Assembly: GCF_016937655.1 (NCBI RefSeq)
Contig: NZ_JAFHKL010000004.1
Location: 310,001-374,000, forward strand
Source: Chromobacterium alkanivorans
GTDB lineage: Bacteria; Pseudomonadota; Gammaproteobacteria; Burkholderiales; Chromobacteriaceae
DNA: 64,000 nt
Direction of reading: 5' to 3'
Every line of letters starts with the position of its first letter. Positions within the stretch are counted from its first letter, which is position 1. Below the pieces are notes generated by a model that saw only the letters and a program-made list of their open reading frames with translations, ran no database searches and was not told where the DNA came from. Made by a program: the position numbers and the translations under genes. This document shows, in pieces, positions 1-11,301 of this stretch.

Positions 1-898
1 GGTCGATCACGCCGCGGTTGCGCATCATTTCCGGCGTCACGCCGCTGCGGTTGTTGGGGTTGAACGACGGATAGTTGGCCAGCGCCAGCAGTTCGCCGGT
101 GTGCGCGTCCACCACCACCACGCTGCCGGCCTTGGCCTTGTTCAACTCCACCGCCGCCTTCAACTCGCGGTAAGCCAGGTACTGGATGCGGTGATCCACC
201 GCCAGCGCCAGCTTCTGGCCGTCGCGCGGCGGCTCGATGGCGGCGATGTCTTCGATGATGTGGCCGCGGCGGTCCTTCAGCACCACGCGGCGGCCGTCCT
301 TGCCGGCCAGCATCTTCTCGCGCGCCAGTTCCACGCCTTCCTGGCCCTTGCCGTCCACGCCGGTGAAACCGATGATGTGGGACACGATTTCCCCGGCCGG
401 GTAGAAGCGGCGGAACTCCTGCTGCTTGGCGATGCCGGGCACGCCCAGCGCCATCACCTTGTCGGCCAGCTCCGGGCTGATCTGACGTTTGACGTAGACG
501 AATTCTTTTTTGCGGTCGGACAGCTTGGCCGACAGCTCTTCCGGCGACAGGTCCAGCATCGCCGCCAGTTCGCGCAGCTTGGCCGGCGGCACCGGCTCCA
601 TGTCCGCCGGGCTGGCCCAGATGGTCTGCACCGGCGAGCTGATCGCCAGCGGCTCGCCGTTGCGGTCGGTGATCACGCCACGGTTGGCTTCCAGCGTCAG
701 CGCGCGGCGGAAACGGGCCTCGCCCTGGTTCTGCAGGAAGTCCTGCTGCACCACTTGCAGATAGACCGCGCGGCCGATCAGCGCCAGGAACAGCAGCGCC
801 AGCATCAACAGCACGAAACGCACGCGGCCCGGCTTCATGCGCAGCGCGGGGCTGGCGTCCGGGATGCGTTGCTGGTGACGCGGGGAGTAAGTGCGCAT
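1..898 (-). CDS. ftsI: FtsI (PBP3), septal peptidoglycan transpeptidase; N-terminal part only
   Basis: FtsI crosslinks septal peptidoglycan in the divisome, together with FtsW, FtsL and FtsQ. About 299 codons are visible. The protein opens with a short basic cytoplasmic tail, then one membrane segment ([17 protein letters not shown]) and the class B PBP dimerisation part, with the family marker [13 protein letters not shown] and later a [16 protein letters not shown] stretch. The SxxK, SxN and KTG active-site motifs lie beyond the window edge, so catalytic integrity cannot be judged. The ATG overlaps the ftsL stop by one base (TGATG), which supports both the start and translational coupling. 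Alternative PBP2 is excluded by the ftsL neighbour and by the separate mrdA at 9361. Confidence 0.95.
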   Translation of the reverse strand, partial: MRTYSPRHQQRIPDASPALRMKPGRVRFVLLMLALLFLALIGRAVYLQVVQQDFLQNQGEARFRRALTLEANRGVITDRNGEPLAISSPVQTIWASPADMEPVPPAKLRELAAMLDLSPEELSAKLSDRKKEFVYVKRQISPELADKVMALGVPGIAKQQEFRRFYPAGEIVSHIIGFTGVDGKGQEGVELAREKMLAGKDGRRVVLKDRRGHIIEDIAAIEPPRDGQKLALAVDHRIQYLAYRELKAAVELNKAKAGSVVVVDAHTGELLALANYPSFNPNNRSGVTPEMMRNRGVID

Positions 899-1170
899 CA
901 CATCCCCTTTCCAGGCGAGACCACCTGGATCTGGCGCGGATCCGGGGTATGCATGTCGAGGCGGCTGGACGCGGCTTTCTCAATCACCGCGTGCGCGCCC
1001 CAGGTGCTCTGCTCCAACTGCAGCTGGCCGAACTCGATCTCCAGCTGCTGGGCGGATTTGCGCTCTTTCTGCAAATCGCTGTAGAGCTTGCGCGACACGT
1101 GGGTCGAGGTGACCACCGACCAGGCGGACAGCACCACGATGACCAGCAGTATCGCGTTGAGCTTGTTCAT
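898..1170 (-). CDS. ftsL: Cell division protein FtsL
   Basis: Small bitopic divisome protein that pairs with FtsB and FtsQ. It has 90 residues: a short N-terminus MNKLN, one hydrophobic span ([15 protein letters not shown]), then a periplasmic heptad-like stretch ([28 protein letters not shown]) expected to form the coiled coil. I chose the ATG at 1170 because it overlaps the rsmH stop as ATGA. The frame is open a further six codons upstream, but that extension would run into rsmH. Position between rsmH and ftsI is the canonical dcw order, and this matters for the call because FtsL sequences are poorly conserved. Confidence 0.92.
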   Translation of the reverse strand: MNKLNAILLVIVVLSAWSVVTSTHVSRKLYSDLQKERKSAQQLEIEFGQLQLEQSTWGAHAVIEKAASSRLDMHTPDPRQIQVVSPGKGM

Positions 1171-2129
1171 GCGTCGATCTCCCGCCACGGCGCGGCGGTG
1201 CGCTCGGCCACGCGCATGATGGCGCTGCGGGAGCGCGCGTTGGCGCGCACCTCCTCATCGCCCGCGCGCACCGGCTTGCCCACGGTGGACATCGGCGGCT
1301 GCGCCATGTCGGAGGCGCGCACCATCGCCCAGGCCGGCAGCTTTTCCTCGCTGCTGGCGTCGCGCAGGTATTGCTTGACGATGCGGTCTTCCAGCGAATG
1401 GAAGCTGATCACCGCCAGGCGGCCGTTTTCCGCCAGGCGGCGCGCCGCCTGCGGCAGCACCGCCTTGAGCTCGTCCAGCTCGCGGTTCACAAAGATCCGG
1501 ATCGCTTGGAAGGTACGCGTTGCGGGGTCCTGACCCGGTTCCCGAGTACGGACGTTTTGCCCAACGAGCAAGGCGAGCTCACGCGTGGTCTGGAGGGGGG
1601 CGTCAGCCCTTTGCGCAACAATGGCTGCTGCGATCTTGCGAGCAAACCGCTCTTCACCATAAGTCTTGATGACCTCTCTGATATCGGCCTCGTCTGCCGT
1701 CGCCAACCATTCGGCCGCGGTGATGCCGCGGGTGGTATCCATACGCATGTCCAAGGGCGCGTCGAAACGGAAGCTGAAACCGCGCCGTCCGTCGTCGATC
1801 TGCGGCGAGGACACGCCCAGATCCATCAACACGCCGTCCACCCGGGGCACGCCCAGGCGGTCCAGTTCCTGCCCCAGCGTTTCAAAACCGTTGTGCACGA
1901 TCTGAAAACGCGGGTCTTCCTCCGCCAGCCGCGTGGCCACGGCGATGGCTTCGGGATCCTTGTCGAAGGCGATCAGGCGGCCTTGCGGCCCCAGTCGCGA
2001 CAGGATCAAGCGGCTGTGGCCACCTCGACCGAACGTGCAATCGACATAGACGCCATCCGGCCGGATGGCGAGCGCGTCGACCGCTTCGGTCAAGAGCACC
2101 GTCAGGTGCACGAAAGGGGTGGTGCTCAC
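1167..2129 (-). CDS. rsmH: 16S rRNA (cytosine1402-N4)-methyltransferase RsmH
   Basis: Methylates N4 of C1402 in the 16S rRNA P-site region. It has 320 residues, usual for the family. Visible motifs are [13 protein letters not shown] at the start, the SAM-binding stretch [27 protein letters not shown], the [16 protein letters not shown] block, and [18 protein letters not shown] near the C-terminus. The start is GTG and overlaps the mraZ stop by four bases (GTGA), so mraZ, rsmH, ftsL and ftsI appear translationally coupled. No odd features. Confidence 0.97.
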   Translation of the reverse strand: MSTTPFVHLTVLLTEAVDALAIRPDGVYVDCTFGRGGHSRLILSRLGPQGRLIAFDKDPEAIAVATRLAEEDPRFQIVHNGFETLGQELDRLGVPRVDGVLMDLGVSSPQIDDGRRGFSFRFDAPLDMRMDTTRGITAAEWLATADEADIREVIKTYGEERFARKIAAAIVAQRADAPLQTTRELALLVGQNVRTREPGQDPATRTFQAIRIFVNRELDELKAVLPQAARRLAENGRLAVISFHSLEDRIVKQYLRDASSEEKLPAWAMVRASDMAQPPMSTVGKPVRAGDEEVRANARSRSAIMRVAERTAAPWREIDA

Positions 2130-2572
2130 AGCGTAAAGTCTCCAAGGTGTTGGGCCAGATCGGCTTGATCGATGGCCAGGGCGTCAGCGGTCTGGCTGTC
2201 CCATTCCTCGGCATTCCACAGCTCGAAGCGGTTGCCCATGCCCACCAGCGCGACGTCCTTGTCGAGTCCGGTGAGATCGCGCAGGCGCGCGGGCAGCAGA
2301 ATGCGTCCGGCACTGTCCATTTCCAGCGTTTCCGCGTGGCCGAGCACGAGGCGCTGGTAACGTTTCAGAGTGGGATTGCCGGTGGGAAGGGCTAACAGAC
2401 GGGCTTCGACCGGACGCCAGTTGGGTTCGGGGTAGATCAGCAAGTGGTCTTGGGACTCGAGGGTGACGACCAGTTTGTGCCCGAAAGCGGACAGCAGTGT
2501 CTCGCGGTGTTTGGCCGGAATAGCCAAACGCCCCTTGCTATCGAGAGACAAGATGCTGACACCACCAATCAT
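2126..2572 (-). CDS. mraZ: Transcriptional regulator MraZ
   Basis: AbrB/SpoVT-fold ring-forming DNA-binding protein that represses its own dcw promoter in E. coli. It has 148 residues with two MraZ repeats: [19 protein letters not shown] (about 10-28) and [16 protein letters not shown] (about 84-99), each with the D-x-x-G-R-(L/I)-x-(I/L)-P core. First gene of the cluster. Just upstream lie four AGTGG(C/G)-type boxes at exact 10-bp spacing, downstream of a good sigma70 promoter, which matches the known MraZ autoregulation layout. Confidence 0.95.
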   Translation of the reverse strand: MIGGVSILSLDSKGRLAIPAKHRETLLSAFGHKLVVTLESQDHLLIYPEPNWRPVEARLLALPTGNPTLKRYQRLVLGHAETLEMDSAGRILLPARLRDLTGLDKDVALVGMGNRFELWNAEEWDSQTADALAIDQADLAQHLGDFTL

Positions 2573-2630
2573 GATTTCGAGCCCGCTGACCGAATAAACC
2601 TAAGGGGCCGTCGCCCCCTGGGGCAAATGC

Positions 2631-2666
2631 CCCACTTTCACCCACTTCGCCCCACTTTCCGCCACT
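2631..2666 (-). promoter_or_regulatory. MraZ operator: four 10-bp-phased boxes
   Basis: Read on the plus strand, CCCACT occurs at 2631, 2641 and 2651, and a degenerate GCCACT at 2661, an exact 10-bp period. On the transcribed strand this gives AGTGGG repeats. Known MraZ sites are direct TGGGN repeats spaced by about 10 bp upstream of mraZ. The three perfect boxes lie just downstream of the -10 hexamer, where bound MraZ would block initiation or clearance. Assignment to MraZ rests on the family precedent plus position. Confidence 0.85.
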
Positions 2667-2692
2667 ATAAGAAAGAACTTCTCCACGGTCAA
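2664..2692 (-). promoter_or_regulatory. mraZ/dcw promoter (sigma70)
   Basis: On the minus strand there is TTGACC (2692-2687), a 17-bp spacer, and TATAGT (2669-2664): four to five matches per hexamer with ideal spacing. It is the only strong promoter seen upstream of mraZ. The -10 sequence overlaps the most degenerate MraZ box, and the -35 lies inside the loop of a perfect 10-bp inverted repeat. Confidence 0.8.
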
Positions 2693-2706
2693 CATCGAGA
2701 AGTTCT
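2674..2706. repeat. Perfect inverted repeat around the dcw -35 element
   Basis: AGAACTTCTC at 2674-2683 is exactly complementary to GAGAAGTTCT at 2697-2706, with a 13-bp centre that contains the -35 hexamer. The layout is typical of an operator for a dimeric regulator. The DNA upstream of the start site would not be in the mraZ transcript, so an RNA role there is less likely. The regulator is unknown. Confidence 0.6.
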
Positions 2707-2892
2707 AATTCACCTTTTGAGACAATGACTTAGCGGACAGCGCAAAAAGCGGATTCCTTGTCAAATCAGAGGCTTAAAAACATCAGTCAAAGTGAGCTGT
2801 TAACACTCGAACTATTCCCGAAACACCACACCCCGGGCCTGGGAATATTTCCAAGGACAGTCCAATGCAAGACCACTTGCCGCGCCGCAGCA

Positions 2893-2932
2893 CAAAAACA
2901 GGACGGCGGCGCCGCATTCGGCGCCGCCGTCC
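2893..2932 (-). terminator. Rho-independent terminator after gatB
   Basis: A 14-bp perfect stem (2901-2914 with 2919-2932, four-base loop) rich in GGCGGCGCC. On the minus strand it is followed by TGTTTTTG. It sits 16 bases after the gatB stop, so it should end the gatCAB transcript before the dcw promoter. The rest of 2707-2892 shows no gene I can support. Confidence 0.85.
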
Positions 2933-2947
2933 CGGAGTCCCACAGGA

Positions 2948-4375
2948 TCAGGCCAGTTTTTGACGCAGGATGTCCTGCACCTGGGCCGGATTCGCCTTGC
3001 CCTTGGAAGCCTTCATCACCTGGCCGGCCAAGGCGTTGAGCGCCTTCTCCTTGCCGGCGCGGTATTCCTCCACCGCCTTGGGATTGGCGGCGATCGCCTC
3101 TTCCACCATCTTCTCGATGGCGCCGACGTCGGACACCTGCTTCAGACCGTCGCGCTCGATGATGGCGTCGGCGGACAGCTCGCTGTCCCACAAGGCATCG
3201 AACACCTGCTTGGCCAGCTTGCTGGACAGGGTGTTGTCGGCGATGCGCGCGATCAGGCCGGACAGACGCTCCGCCGAGATCGGGCAGTCCGCGATCTCCT
3301 TGCCGTCGCGATTCAGCCGCGCGGCGATCTCGCCGTTGATCCAGTTGGCGGCCAGCTTGCCCTGGCCGGAGGCCTTGGCCGCAGCCTCGAAGTACTGCGC
3401 CTGCGCCAGGCTGGAGGTCAGCAGCGCCGCGTCGTAGGCGGACACGCCATAGGCCTCCGCCAGACGGACTTGCATCGCCGCCGGCAGTTCCGGCATCTCG
3501 CCGCGAATGCGGGCGATCTGCTCGTCGGAAATGCGCACCGGCAGCAGGTCCGGATCCGGGAAGTAGCGGTAGTCGTGCGCGTCTTCCTTGCTGCGCATCA
3601 TCCGGGTCTCGCCGGTGTCCGGGTCGAACAGCACGGTGGCCTGCTGCACCTTGCCGCCGTCTTCCAGGGTGTCGATCTGCCACTGGATTTCGTACTTGGC
3701 GGCCTGCTCCAGGAAGCGGAAGGAGTTGAGGTTCTTGATCTCGCGGCGGGTGCCGAAGGCCTGCTGGCCCTCCGGGCGCACCGACACGTTGACGTCCATG
3801 CGGAAGCTGCCTTCCTGCATATTGCCGTCGCAGATGCCCAGCCAGGTCACCAGCGCGTACAGCGCCTTGACATAGGCCAGCGCCTCGTCCACCGAGCGCA
3901 TGTCCGGTTCGGACACCACTTCCAGCAAGGGCGTGCCGGCGCGGTTGAGGTCGATGCCGGACAGGCCGTGGAAGTCTTCATGCAGGCTCTTGCCGGCGTC
4001 CTCTTCCATATGGGCGCGAGTCACGCCTATCACCTTCTCCTGCTCGCCCACCAGGATCTTCAGCTGGCCGTGCTCGACGATGGGCAGGTCCATCTGGCTG
4101 ATCTGGTAGCCCTTGGGGAGATCCGGATAGAAGTAGTTCTTGCGCGCGAACACGTTCTTCTGATTGATCTTGGCGTCCAGCGCCAGGCCCAGACGGATGG
4201 CCTTGTCCACCACCGCCTTGTTCAATACCGGCAGCACGCCGGGAAAGGCCAGCTCCACCGCGGAGGCCTGGGTGTTCGGCTCCGCGCCAAAGGCGGTGCT
4301 GGAGCCGGAGAAAATCTTGGAGACGGTATTGAGCTGCACATGCACCTCGATGCCGATGACGACTTCCCATTTCAT
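2948..4375 (-). CDS. gatB: Asp-tRNA(Asn)/Glu-tRNA(Gln) amidotransferase subunit B
   Basis: Kinase-type subunit of GatCAB. It phosphorylates the misacylated side chain of Glu-tRNA(Gln) or Asp-tRNA(Asn) before amidation. It has 475 residues, standard length. Visible markers are [15 protein letters not shown] at the start, [71 protein letters not shown] and [18 protein letters not shown]. The C-terminal YqeY-like tail domain is present (about 330-475). Last gene of gatC-gatA-gatB; an upstream AGAAGGA ribosome site supports the start. A 153-bp gap with a palindromic insert separates it from gatA. Confidence 0.97.
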   Translation of the reverse strand: MKWEVVIGIEVHVQLNTVSKIFSGSSTAFGAEPNTQASAVELAFPGVLPVLNKAVVDKAIRLGLALDAKINQKNVFARKNYFYPDLPKGYQISQMDLPIVEHGQLKILVGEQEKVIGVTRAHMEEDAGKSLHEDFHGLSGIDLNRAGTPLLEVVSEPDMRSVDEALAYVKALYALVTWLGICDGNMQEGSFRMDVNVSVRPEGQQAFGTRREIKNLNSFRFLEQAAKYEIQWQIDTLEDGGKVQQATVLFDPDTGETRMMRSKEDAHDYRYFPDPDLLPVRISDEQIARIRGEMPELPAAMQVRLAEAYGVSAYDAALLTSSLAQAQYFEAAAKASGQGKLAANWINGEIAARLNRDGKEIADCPISAERLSGLIARIADNTLSSKLAKQVFDALWDSELSADAIIERDGLKQVSDVGAIEKMVEEAIAANPKAVEEYRAGKEKALNALAGQVMKASKGKANPAQVQDILRQKLA

Positions 4376-4401
4376 GGTTGGAAAATCCTTCTATTATTTT
4401 T

Positions 4402-4516
4402 GCCACGGAAGCACACGGAAAACACGGAAGGAAAAACGGCTGACACTACCCTCCATCAGCTAATCCGCCCCTTGGAAGCCAGGGCTTGCCTGTGTCCTTC
4501 CGTGTGCTTCCGTGGC
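4402..4516. repeat. Palindromic repeat insert between gatA and gatB
   Basis: GCCACGGAAGCACACGGAA at 4402-4420 is perfectly complementary to the sequence at 4498-4516 (19-bp arms, 77-bp spacer). The left arm continues as a CACGGAA-type tandem (next unit at 4422-4428). Such CCACGGA/CACAGAG-type dispersed repeats are known from many bacterial genomes, sometimes beside GxxExxY proteins, but no such gene is present here. The insert fills almost the whole gatA-gatB gap inside an operon. The spacer has no coding potential that I can support. Confidence 0.75.
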
Positions 4517-4528
4517 TAATTCATTCAA

Positions 4529-5980
<1,452 letters not shown>

Positions 5981-6092
5981 TTCAAATGGAATCTTTAGCT
6001 ATCCGGGAAGGGCGCCGCCGTCCTTTCAGACAGCGGCCGGCGCCGGCCTCCCGCGCGGGCGGGAACCTAAACCGGCGCAGGCAATCAGAGCA

Positions 6093-6380
6093 TCACTCGA
6101 TGACCTTGGGGACCAGGAACAAGCCCTTTTCCACTTGCGGGGCCACGGCCTGGAAAGCTTCGCGCTGATTGGTTTCGGTAACGACATCTTCGCGCAAACG
6201 CAAAGAGACATCCTGCGGATGGGCCATCGGCTCGATGCCGTCGGTGTTCACCGCCTGCATCTGTTCGATCAGGCCGAAAATATTATTGAGTTGCTTGCTT
6301 GTCGCGGCAATTTCCGCTTCATTGACATTGATGCGGGCAAGCTTGGCAATTCGTGCGACATCCTGATGCGTCAGCGACAT
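6093..6380 (-). CDS. gatC: Asp-tRNA(Asn)/Glu-tRNA(Gln) amidotransferase subunit C
   Basis: Small subunit that stabilises GatA and wraps the GatA-GatB interface. It has 95 residues: [17 protein letters not shown] (helix 1), a second helix around [12 protein letters not shown], then the GIEPMAHP-Q motif and REDVV, all typical. I chose the ATG at 6380 (MSLT) over an upstream in-frame ATG because it matches the family N-terminus and is preceded by GAGGAC. First gene of gatCAB; the 112-bp gap to gatA holds nothing I recognise. Confidence 0.93.
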   Translation of the reverse strand: MSLTHQDVARIAKLARINVNEAEIAATSKQLNNIFGLIEQMQAVNTDGIEPMAHPQDVSLRLREDVVTETNQREAFQAVAPQVEKGLFLVPKVIE

Positions 6381-7789
<1,409 letters not shown>

Positions 7790-7861
7790 ACCGGAACGGC
7801 CGCCGTCCGCCTGAGCCCGGCTCCGGCGGCGGCGGCCGCTCGTAAAGCAAGCGATGATGGC

Positions 7862-7888
7862 GGGCGCGCGGCAAGCGCGCCCGTTTTT
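7862..7888 (+). terminator. Terminator/attenuator between mreB and mreC
   Basis: GGGCGCGC (7862-7869), loop GGCAA, GCGCGCCC (7875-7882), then GTTTTT (7883-7888). It lies 40 bases before the chosen mreC start inside what is usually one operon. Partial termination here would keep MreB in excess over MreC/MreD. Confidence 0.7.
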
Positions 7889-7928
7889 GAAGCACAGCGC
7901 CCCGCGTCAAGGGGCGAGGTCTGAGCCG

Positions 7929-8834
7929 ATGGACTTTGCCAACACCCCCAGCTTTTTCCGCTCCGGGCCGCCGCCCGGCGCGCGCTTGGCCATGGCCGTG
8001 GCCGCCTCGGTGGCGCTCCTGGTCGGCGACAGCTATTTCGGCCTGATGGAACAGGCGCGCGAAGCCACCTCGCTGGCGCTGTACCCGGTGCAGCGCGCGG
8101 TCAACATGCCGGCGCAGGCGATGCGCCACGTCAGCGACTTTCTCAGCTCCCAAACCGAACTGAAGCAGGAAAACACCGCCTTGCGCACGCGCCAGCTGGA
8201 AATGTCGGCGCAGTTGTCGCGGCTGCAAACCCTGCAGCGCGAGCTGGACGAAGTGCGCAAGCTCAACGGCATCAAGTCCAGCTACCACCAGCAGGCGCAG
8301 ATGGCCGAAACCCTGTACACCGGCCGCGATCCGTTTTCCTACAAGATCATCATCGACAAGGGCAGCGACGCCAACCTGAAAGCCGGACAGCCGGTGGTGG
8401 ACGCCAGCGGCCTCTTGGGCCAGGTCACCCGGGTGCAGCCGCTGACCGCGGAAGTGACCCTGGTCATAGACAAGAACCAGATGGTGCCGGTGATGGTGGC
8501 CCGCACCGGCCAGCGCGCCATTCTGTACGGCTACGGCGGCGGCGTGGAAATCCGCTATCTGCCACAAAGCGCCGACATCAAGGACGGCGACCACATCGTC
8601 ACCTCCGGCGTGGACGGCGTTTATCCGGCCGGCATCCCGGTGGCTCGCGTGACCCGGGTGGAGCGCAATCAGGGCGCCACCTTCGCCCGCATCGCCACCG
8701 CGCCGCTGGCCGGCGTGCAGCAAACCCGCTACATGCTGGTGCTGGGCGACAAGCAGGCGCCGCCGCGTCCGCCGGAACCGGCCCCCATCGTCAAAAAGAG
8801 CAAGGGCGGCAAGAAAGCCGCCGCCGAGGAGTAA
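7929..8834 (+). CDS. mreC: Rod shape-determining protein MreC
   Basis: Bitopic inner-membrane protein whose periplasmic part activates PBP2-RodA. It has 301 residues: a cytoplasmic tail, one membrane span (LAMAVAASVALLVGDSYFGLM), a coiled-coil region (LKQENTALRTRQLEMSAQLSRLQTLQRELDEVRKLN split over about 75-115), then the beta-rich domain with VIDKNQMVPVMVARTGQRAI and DGDHIVTSGVDGVYPAGIPV. I chose MDFANTPSFFRSGPP as the start because it matches the family N-terminus; an upstream in-frame ATG at 7854 would place the terminator hairpin inside the coding sequence. The Lys-rich C-terminal tail (KKSKGGKKAAAEE) is common. Confidence 0.94.
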   Translation: MDFANTPSFFRSGPPPGARLAMAVAASVALLVGDSYFGLMEQAREATSLALYPVQRAVNMPAQAMRHVSDFLSSQTELKQENTALRTRQLEMSAQLSRLQTLQRELDEVRKLNGIKSSYHQQAQMAETLYTGRDPFSYKIIIDKGSDANLKAGQPVVDASGLLGQVTRVQPLTAEVTLVIDKNQMVPVMVARTGQRAILYGYGGGVEIRYLPQSADIKDGDHIVTSGVDGVYPAGIPVARVTRVERNQGATFARIATAPLAGVQQTRYMLVLGDKQAPPRPPEPAPIVKKSKGGKKAAAEE

Positions 8835-8841
8835 GCCCCCG

Positions 8842-9345
8842 ATGACGTTCGAGCGCCCCAAGGAACTGCTCAAACCGGTGAAGCGCCGCTTCATCCTGTT
8901 CACCTTCGTCTTCGCCGTTCTGATCGAACTGATCCCGCTGCCGCACGGCAGCACGCGCTGGCTGCCGGACTTCATCGGCATGCTGATCCTGTACTGGGTG
9001 ATCAACCAGCCGCGCCGGGTCAATATCGGCACCGCCTTCCTGCTGGGCCTGGTGGCCGACATCTCCACCGCGGGACTGTTCGGCCAGCACGCGCTGGCCT
9101 ATTCGATCACCGCTTACCTGGCGCTGGCGCGCCAGCGCCAGGTGGTGATGTTCAACCTGGGCCAGCAGACGCTGGTGGTGCTGGGCCTGCTGCTGACCAA
9201 CCAGCTGATCATGGTGGTGGTGCGCATGCTGACCGGCTCCGCCTTCGTCGGCTGGGGCTATTTCCTGCCGCCCTTGATCGGCGCGCTGCTGTGGCCGCTG
9301 CTGACCAAGCTGATGCTGATGCCCTACCGCCACAACGCGGTGTAG
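8842..9345 (+). CDS. mreD: Rod shape-determining protein MreD
   Basis: Polytopic partner of MreC. It has 167 residues with about five hydrophobic spans and the family stretches LPDFIGMLILYWVINQPRRVNIGTAF (in parts) and GQHALAYSITAYLAL. It begins seven bases after mreC and ends 15 bases before mrdA. High divergence is normal for MreD, so gene order carries much of the evidence. Confidence 0.93.
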   Translation: MTFERPKELLKPVKRRFILFTFVFAVLIELIPLPHGSTRWLPDFIGMLILYWVINQPRRVNIGTAFLLGLVADISTAGLFGQHALAYSITAYLALARQRQVVMFNLGQQTLVVLGLLLTNQLIMVVVRMLTGSAFVGWGYFLPPLIGALLWPLLTKLMLMPYRHNAV

Positions 9346-9360
9346 CGCCGCGGACCATCC

Positions 9361-11301
9361 ATGCCTCAACCGACCCGCTTCAAGAACCCGCAGGCCGAAG
9401 ACAGCCAGTTCCAGCTGCGCCTGATCGTCGCTTACGCGCTGATCGTGCTGATGTTCCTGGTGCTGCTCACCCGCTTCATCTGGCTGCAAGTGCTGCAGCA
9501 CGAACACTTTTCCACGCTGGCGCAGAACAACCGCATCTCGCTGGTGCCCATCCTGCCCAACCGCGGCCTGATCCTGGACCGCAACGGCGTGGTGCTGGCG
9601 CAGAACTACTCGGCCTACACGCTGGAGCTGACGCCCAGCAAGATCGCCGACCTGGCCGCCACCGAGGCCGAACTGCGCAAGCTGGTGGACATCACCCCGC
9701 GCGACGAGCGCCAGTTCAAGCGCCTGCTGATCGAGAGCAAGAACTTCGAATCCATCCCGCTGAAAACCAAGCTCAGCGAGGAAGAGGCCGCGCGCGTCGC
9801 CGCCCAGTCCTGGCGCTTCCCCGGCGTGGAGGTCAAGGCGCGGCTGTTCCGCGACTATCCGTTCAAGGAAATGACCAGCCATGTGCTCGGCTACATCGGC
9901 CGCATCAACCAGCGCGACAAGGAGCGGCTGGAAGAGGAAGAAAAAACCGCCAATTACAAGGGCTCCAACTACATAGGCAAGACCGGTCTGGAAGCGGTGT
10001 ACGAGGACGACCTGCACGGCAAGGTCGGCTTCGAGGAGGTGGAAACCGACTCCGGCGGCCGCGCGGTGCGTTCGCTGCGCCGCACGCCGCCGGTCAACGG
10101 CAACACCCTGAAGCTGGCGCTGGACATCCGCCTGCAGGAAATGGCGGACAAATTGTTCGGCAACCGCCGCGGCGCGCTGGTGGCGATAGAGCCGTCCACC
10201 GGCGGCGTGCTCGCCTTCCTGTCCAAACCGGGCTTCGACCCCAATCTGTTCATCGACGGCATCGACACCCAGACCTGGACCAATCTGAACAACGACTGGC
10301 AGAAGCCGATGATCAACCGCGCGCTGCGCGGCACCTACCCGCCCGGCTCCACCTTCAAGCCCTTCATGGCGATGGCGGCGCTGGAGAACCACGCCATCGG
10401 CATGCGCGACATCCGCCCGGCGCCCGGCTACTTCACCCTGCCCGGCTCCAGCCACCAGTTCCGCGACAGCAAGAAGGCCGGCAACGGCATGATCAATCTG
10501 CAGCGCGCGATCGAAGTCTCCAGCGACACCTTCTTCTACAAGCTGGCCTGGGACATGGGCATAGACAAGATCCACCCGGCGCTGGCGCAGTTCGGCCTGG
10601 GCAGCAAGAGCGGCATCGATCTGGACGGCGAGTCCATAGGCGTGCTGCCGTCCAAGGAATGGAAGGCGCGCCGCTTCTCCCGCTACAAAGAGGAATTCCG
10701 CCGCTGGTATCCGGCCGATGTGGTCAGCATCGGCATCGGCCAGGGCTTCAACGCCTACACCCCGCTGCAAATGGCCAACGCCACCGCCATCCTCGCCAAC
10801 GACGGCCAGGTGTTCAAGCCGCACCTGGTGCAGCAGGTGGTGGACACCCGCAGCGGCAAGGCGCGCATCATCGAACCGATGCCCATCCGCCAGATTCCGT
10901 TCAAGCAGGAAAACTTCGAATACGTGAAGCGCGGCATGGAAGGCGTGATGACGCGCGGCACCGGCGCGCGGCTGGGCGTGGGCCTGCAATACCCGATGGC
11001 CGGCAAGACCGGCACCGCCCAGGTGGTGCAGATCAAGCAGGGCGCCAAGTACAACGCCGCCGCGCTGGCCGAGCAATACCGCGACCACAGCTGGTTCATC
11101 GCCTTCGCCCCGGTGGACAAGCCGCGCATCGCGGTGGCGGTGATCGTGGAGAACGCCGGCTTCGGCGCCGCCGCCGCCGCCCCCATCGTGCGCGCGCTGT
11201 TCGACTACTATTTGCTGGGCAAGGTGCCGAAAGACATCGAAGGCACGCTGAAAACCATGCCCACCGACACCGCCAACGACAATGCAGACCTCCCTAATTA
11301 A
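9361..11301 (+). CDS. mrdA: Penicillin-binding protein 2 (elongasome transpeptidase)
   Basis: Class B PBP that crosslinks side-wall peptidoglycan with RodA. It has 646 residues. After a short tail there is one membrane segment (LIVAYALIVLMFLVLLTRFIW), the dimerisation domain with PNRGLILDRNGVVLA, then the transpeptidase domain: SxxK as STFK with the nucleophile at residue 330 (same number as in E. coli PBP2), SSD in VSSDTFFYKLA, and KTGTAQ near 550. All active-site motifs are intact. Its last 20 bases overlap rodA, which supports coupled translation. Confidence 0.97.
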   Translation: MPQPTRFKNPQAEDSQFQLRLIVAYALIVLMFLVLLTRFIWLQVLQHEHFSTLAQNNRISLVPILPNRGLILDRNGVVLAQNYSAYTLELTPSKIADLAATEAELRKLVDITPRDERQFKRLLIESKNFESIPLKTKLSEEEAARVAAQSWRFPGVEVKARLFRDYPFKEMTSHVLGYIGRINQRDKERLEEEEKTANYKGSNYIGKTGLEAVYEDDLHGKVGFEEVETDSGGRAVRSLRRTPPVNGNTLKLALDIRLQEMADKLFGNRRGALVAIEPSTGGVLAFLSKPGFDPNLFIDGIDTQTWTNLNNDWQKPMINRALRGTYPPGSTFKPFMAMAALENHAIGMRDIRPAPGYFTLPGSSHQFRDSKKAGNGMINLQRAIEVSSDTFFYKLAWDMGIDKIHPALAQFGLGSKSGIDLDGESIGVLPSKEWKARRFSRYKEEFRRWYPADVVSIGIGQGFNAYTPLQMANATAILANDGQVFKPHLVQQVVDTRSGKARIIEPMPIRQIPFKQENFEYVKRGMEGVMTRGTGARLGVGLQYPMAGKTGTAQVVQIKQGAKYNAAALAEQYRDHSWFIAFAPVDKPRIAVAVIVENAGFGAAAAAPIVRALFDYYLLGKVPKDIEGTLKTMPTDTANDNADLPN

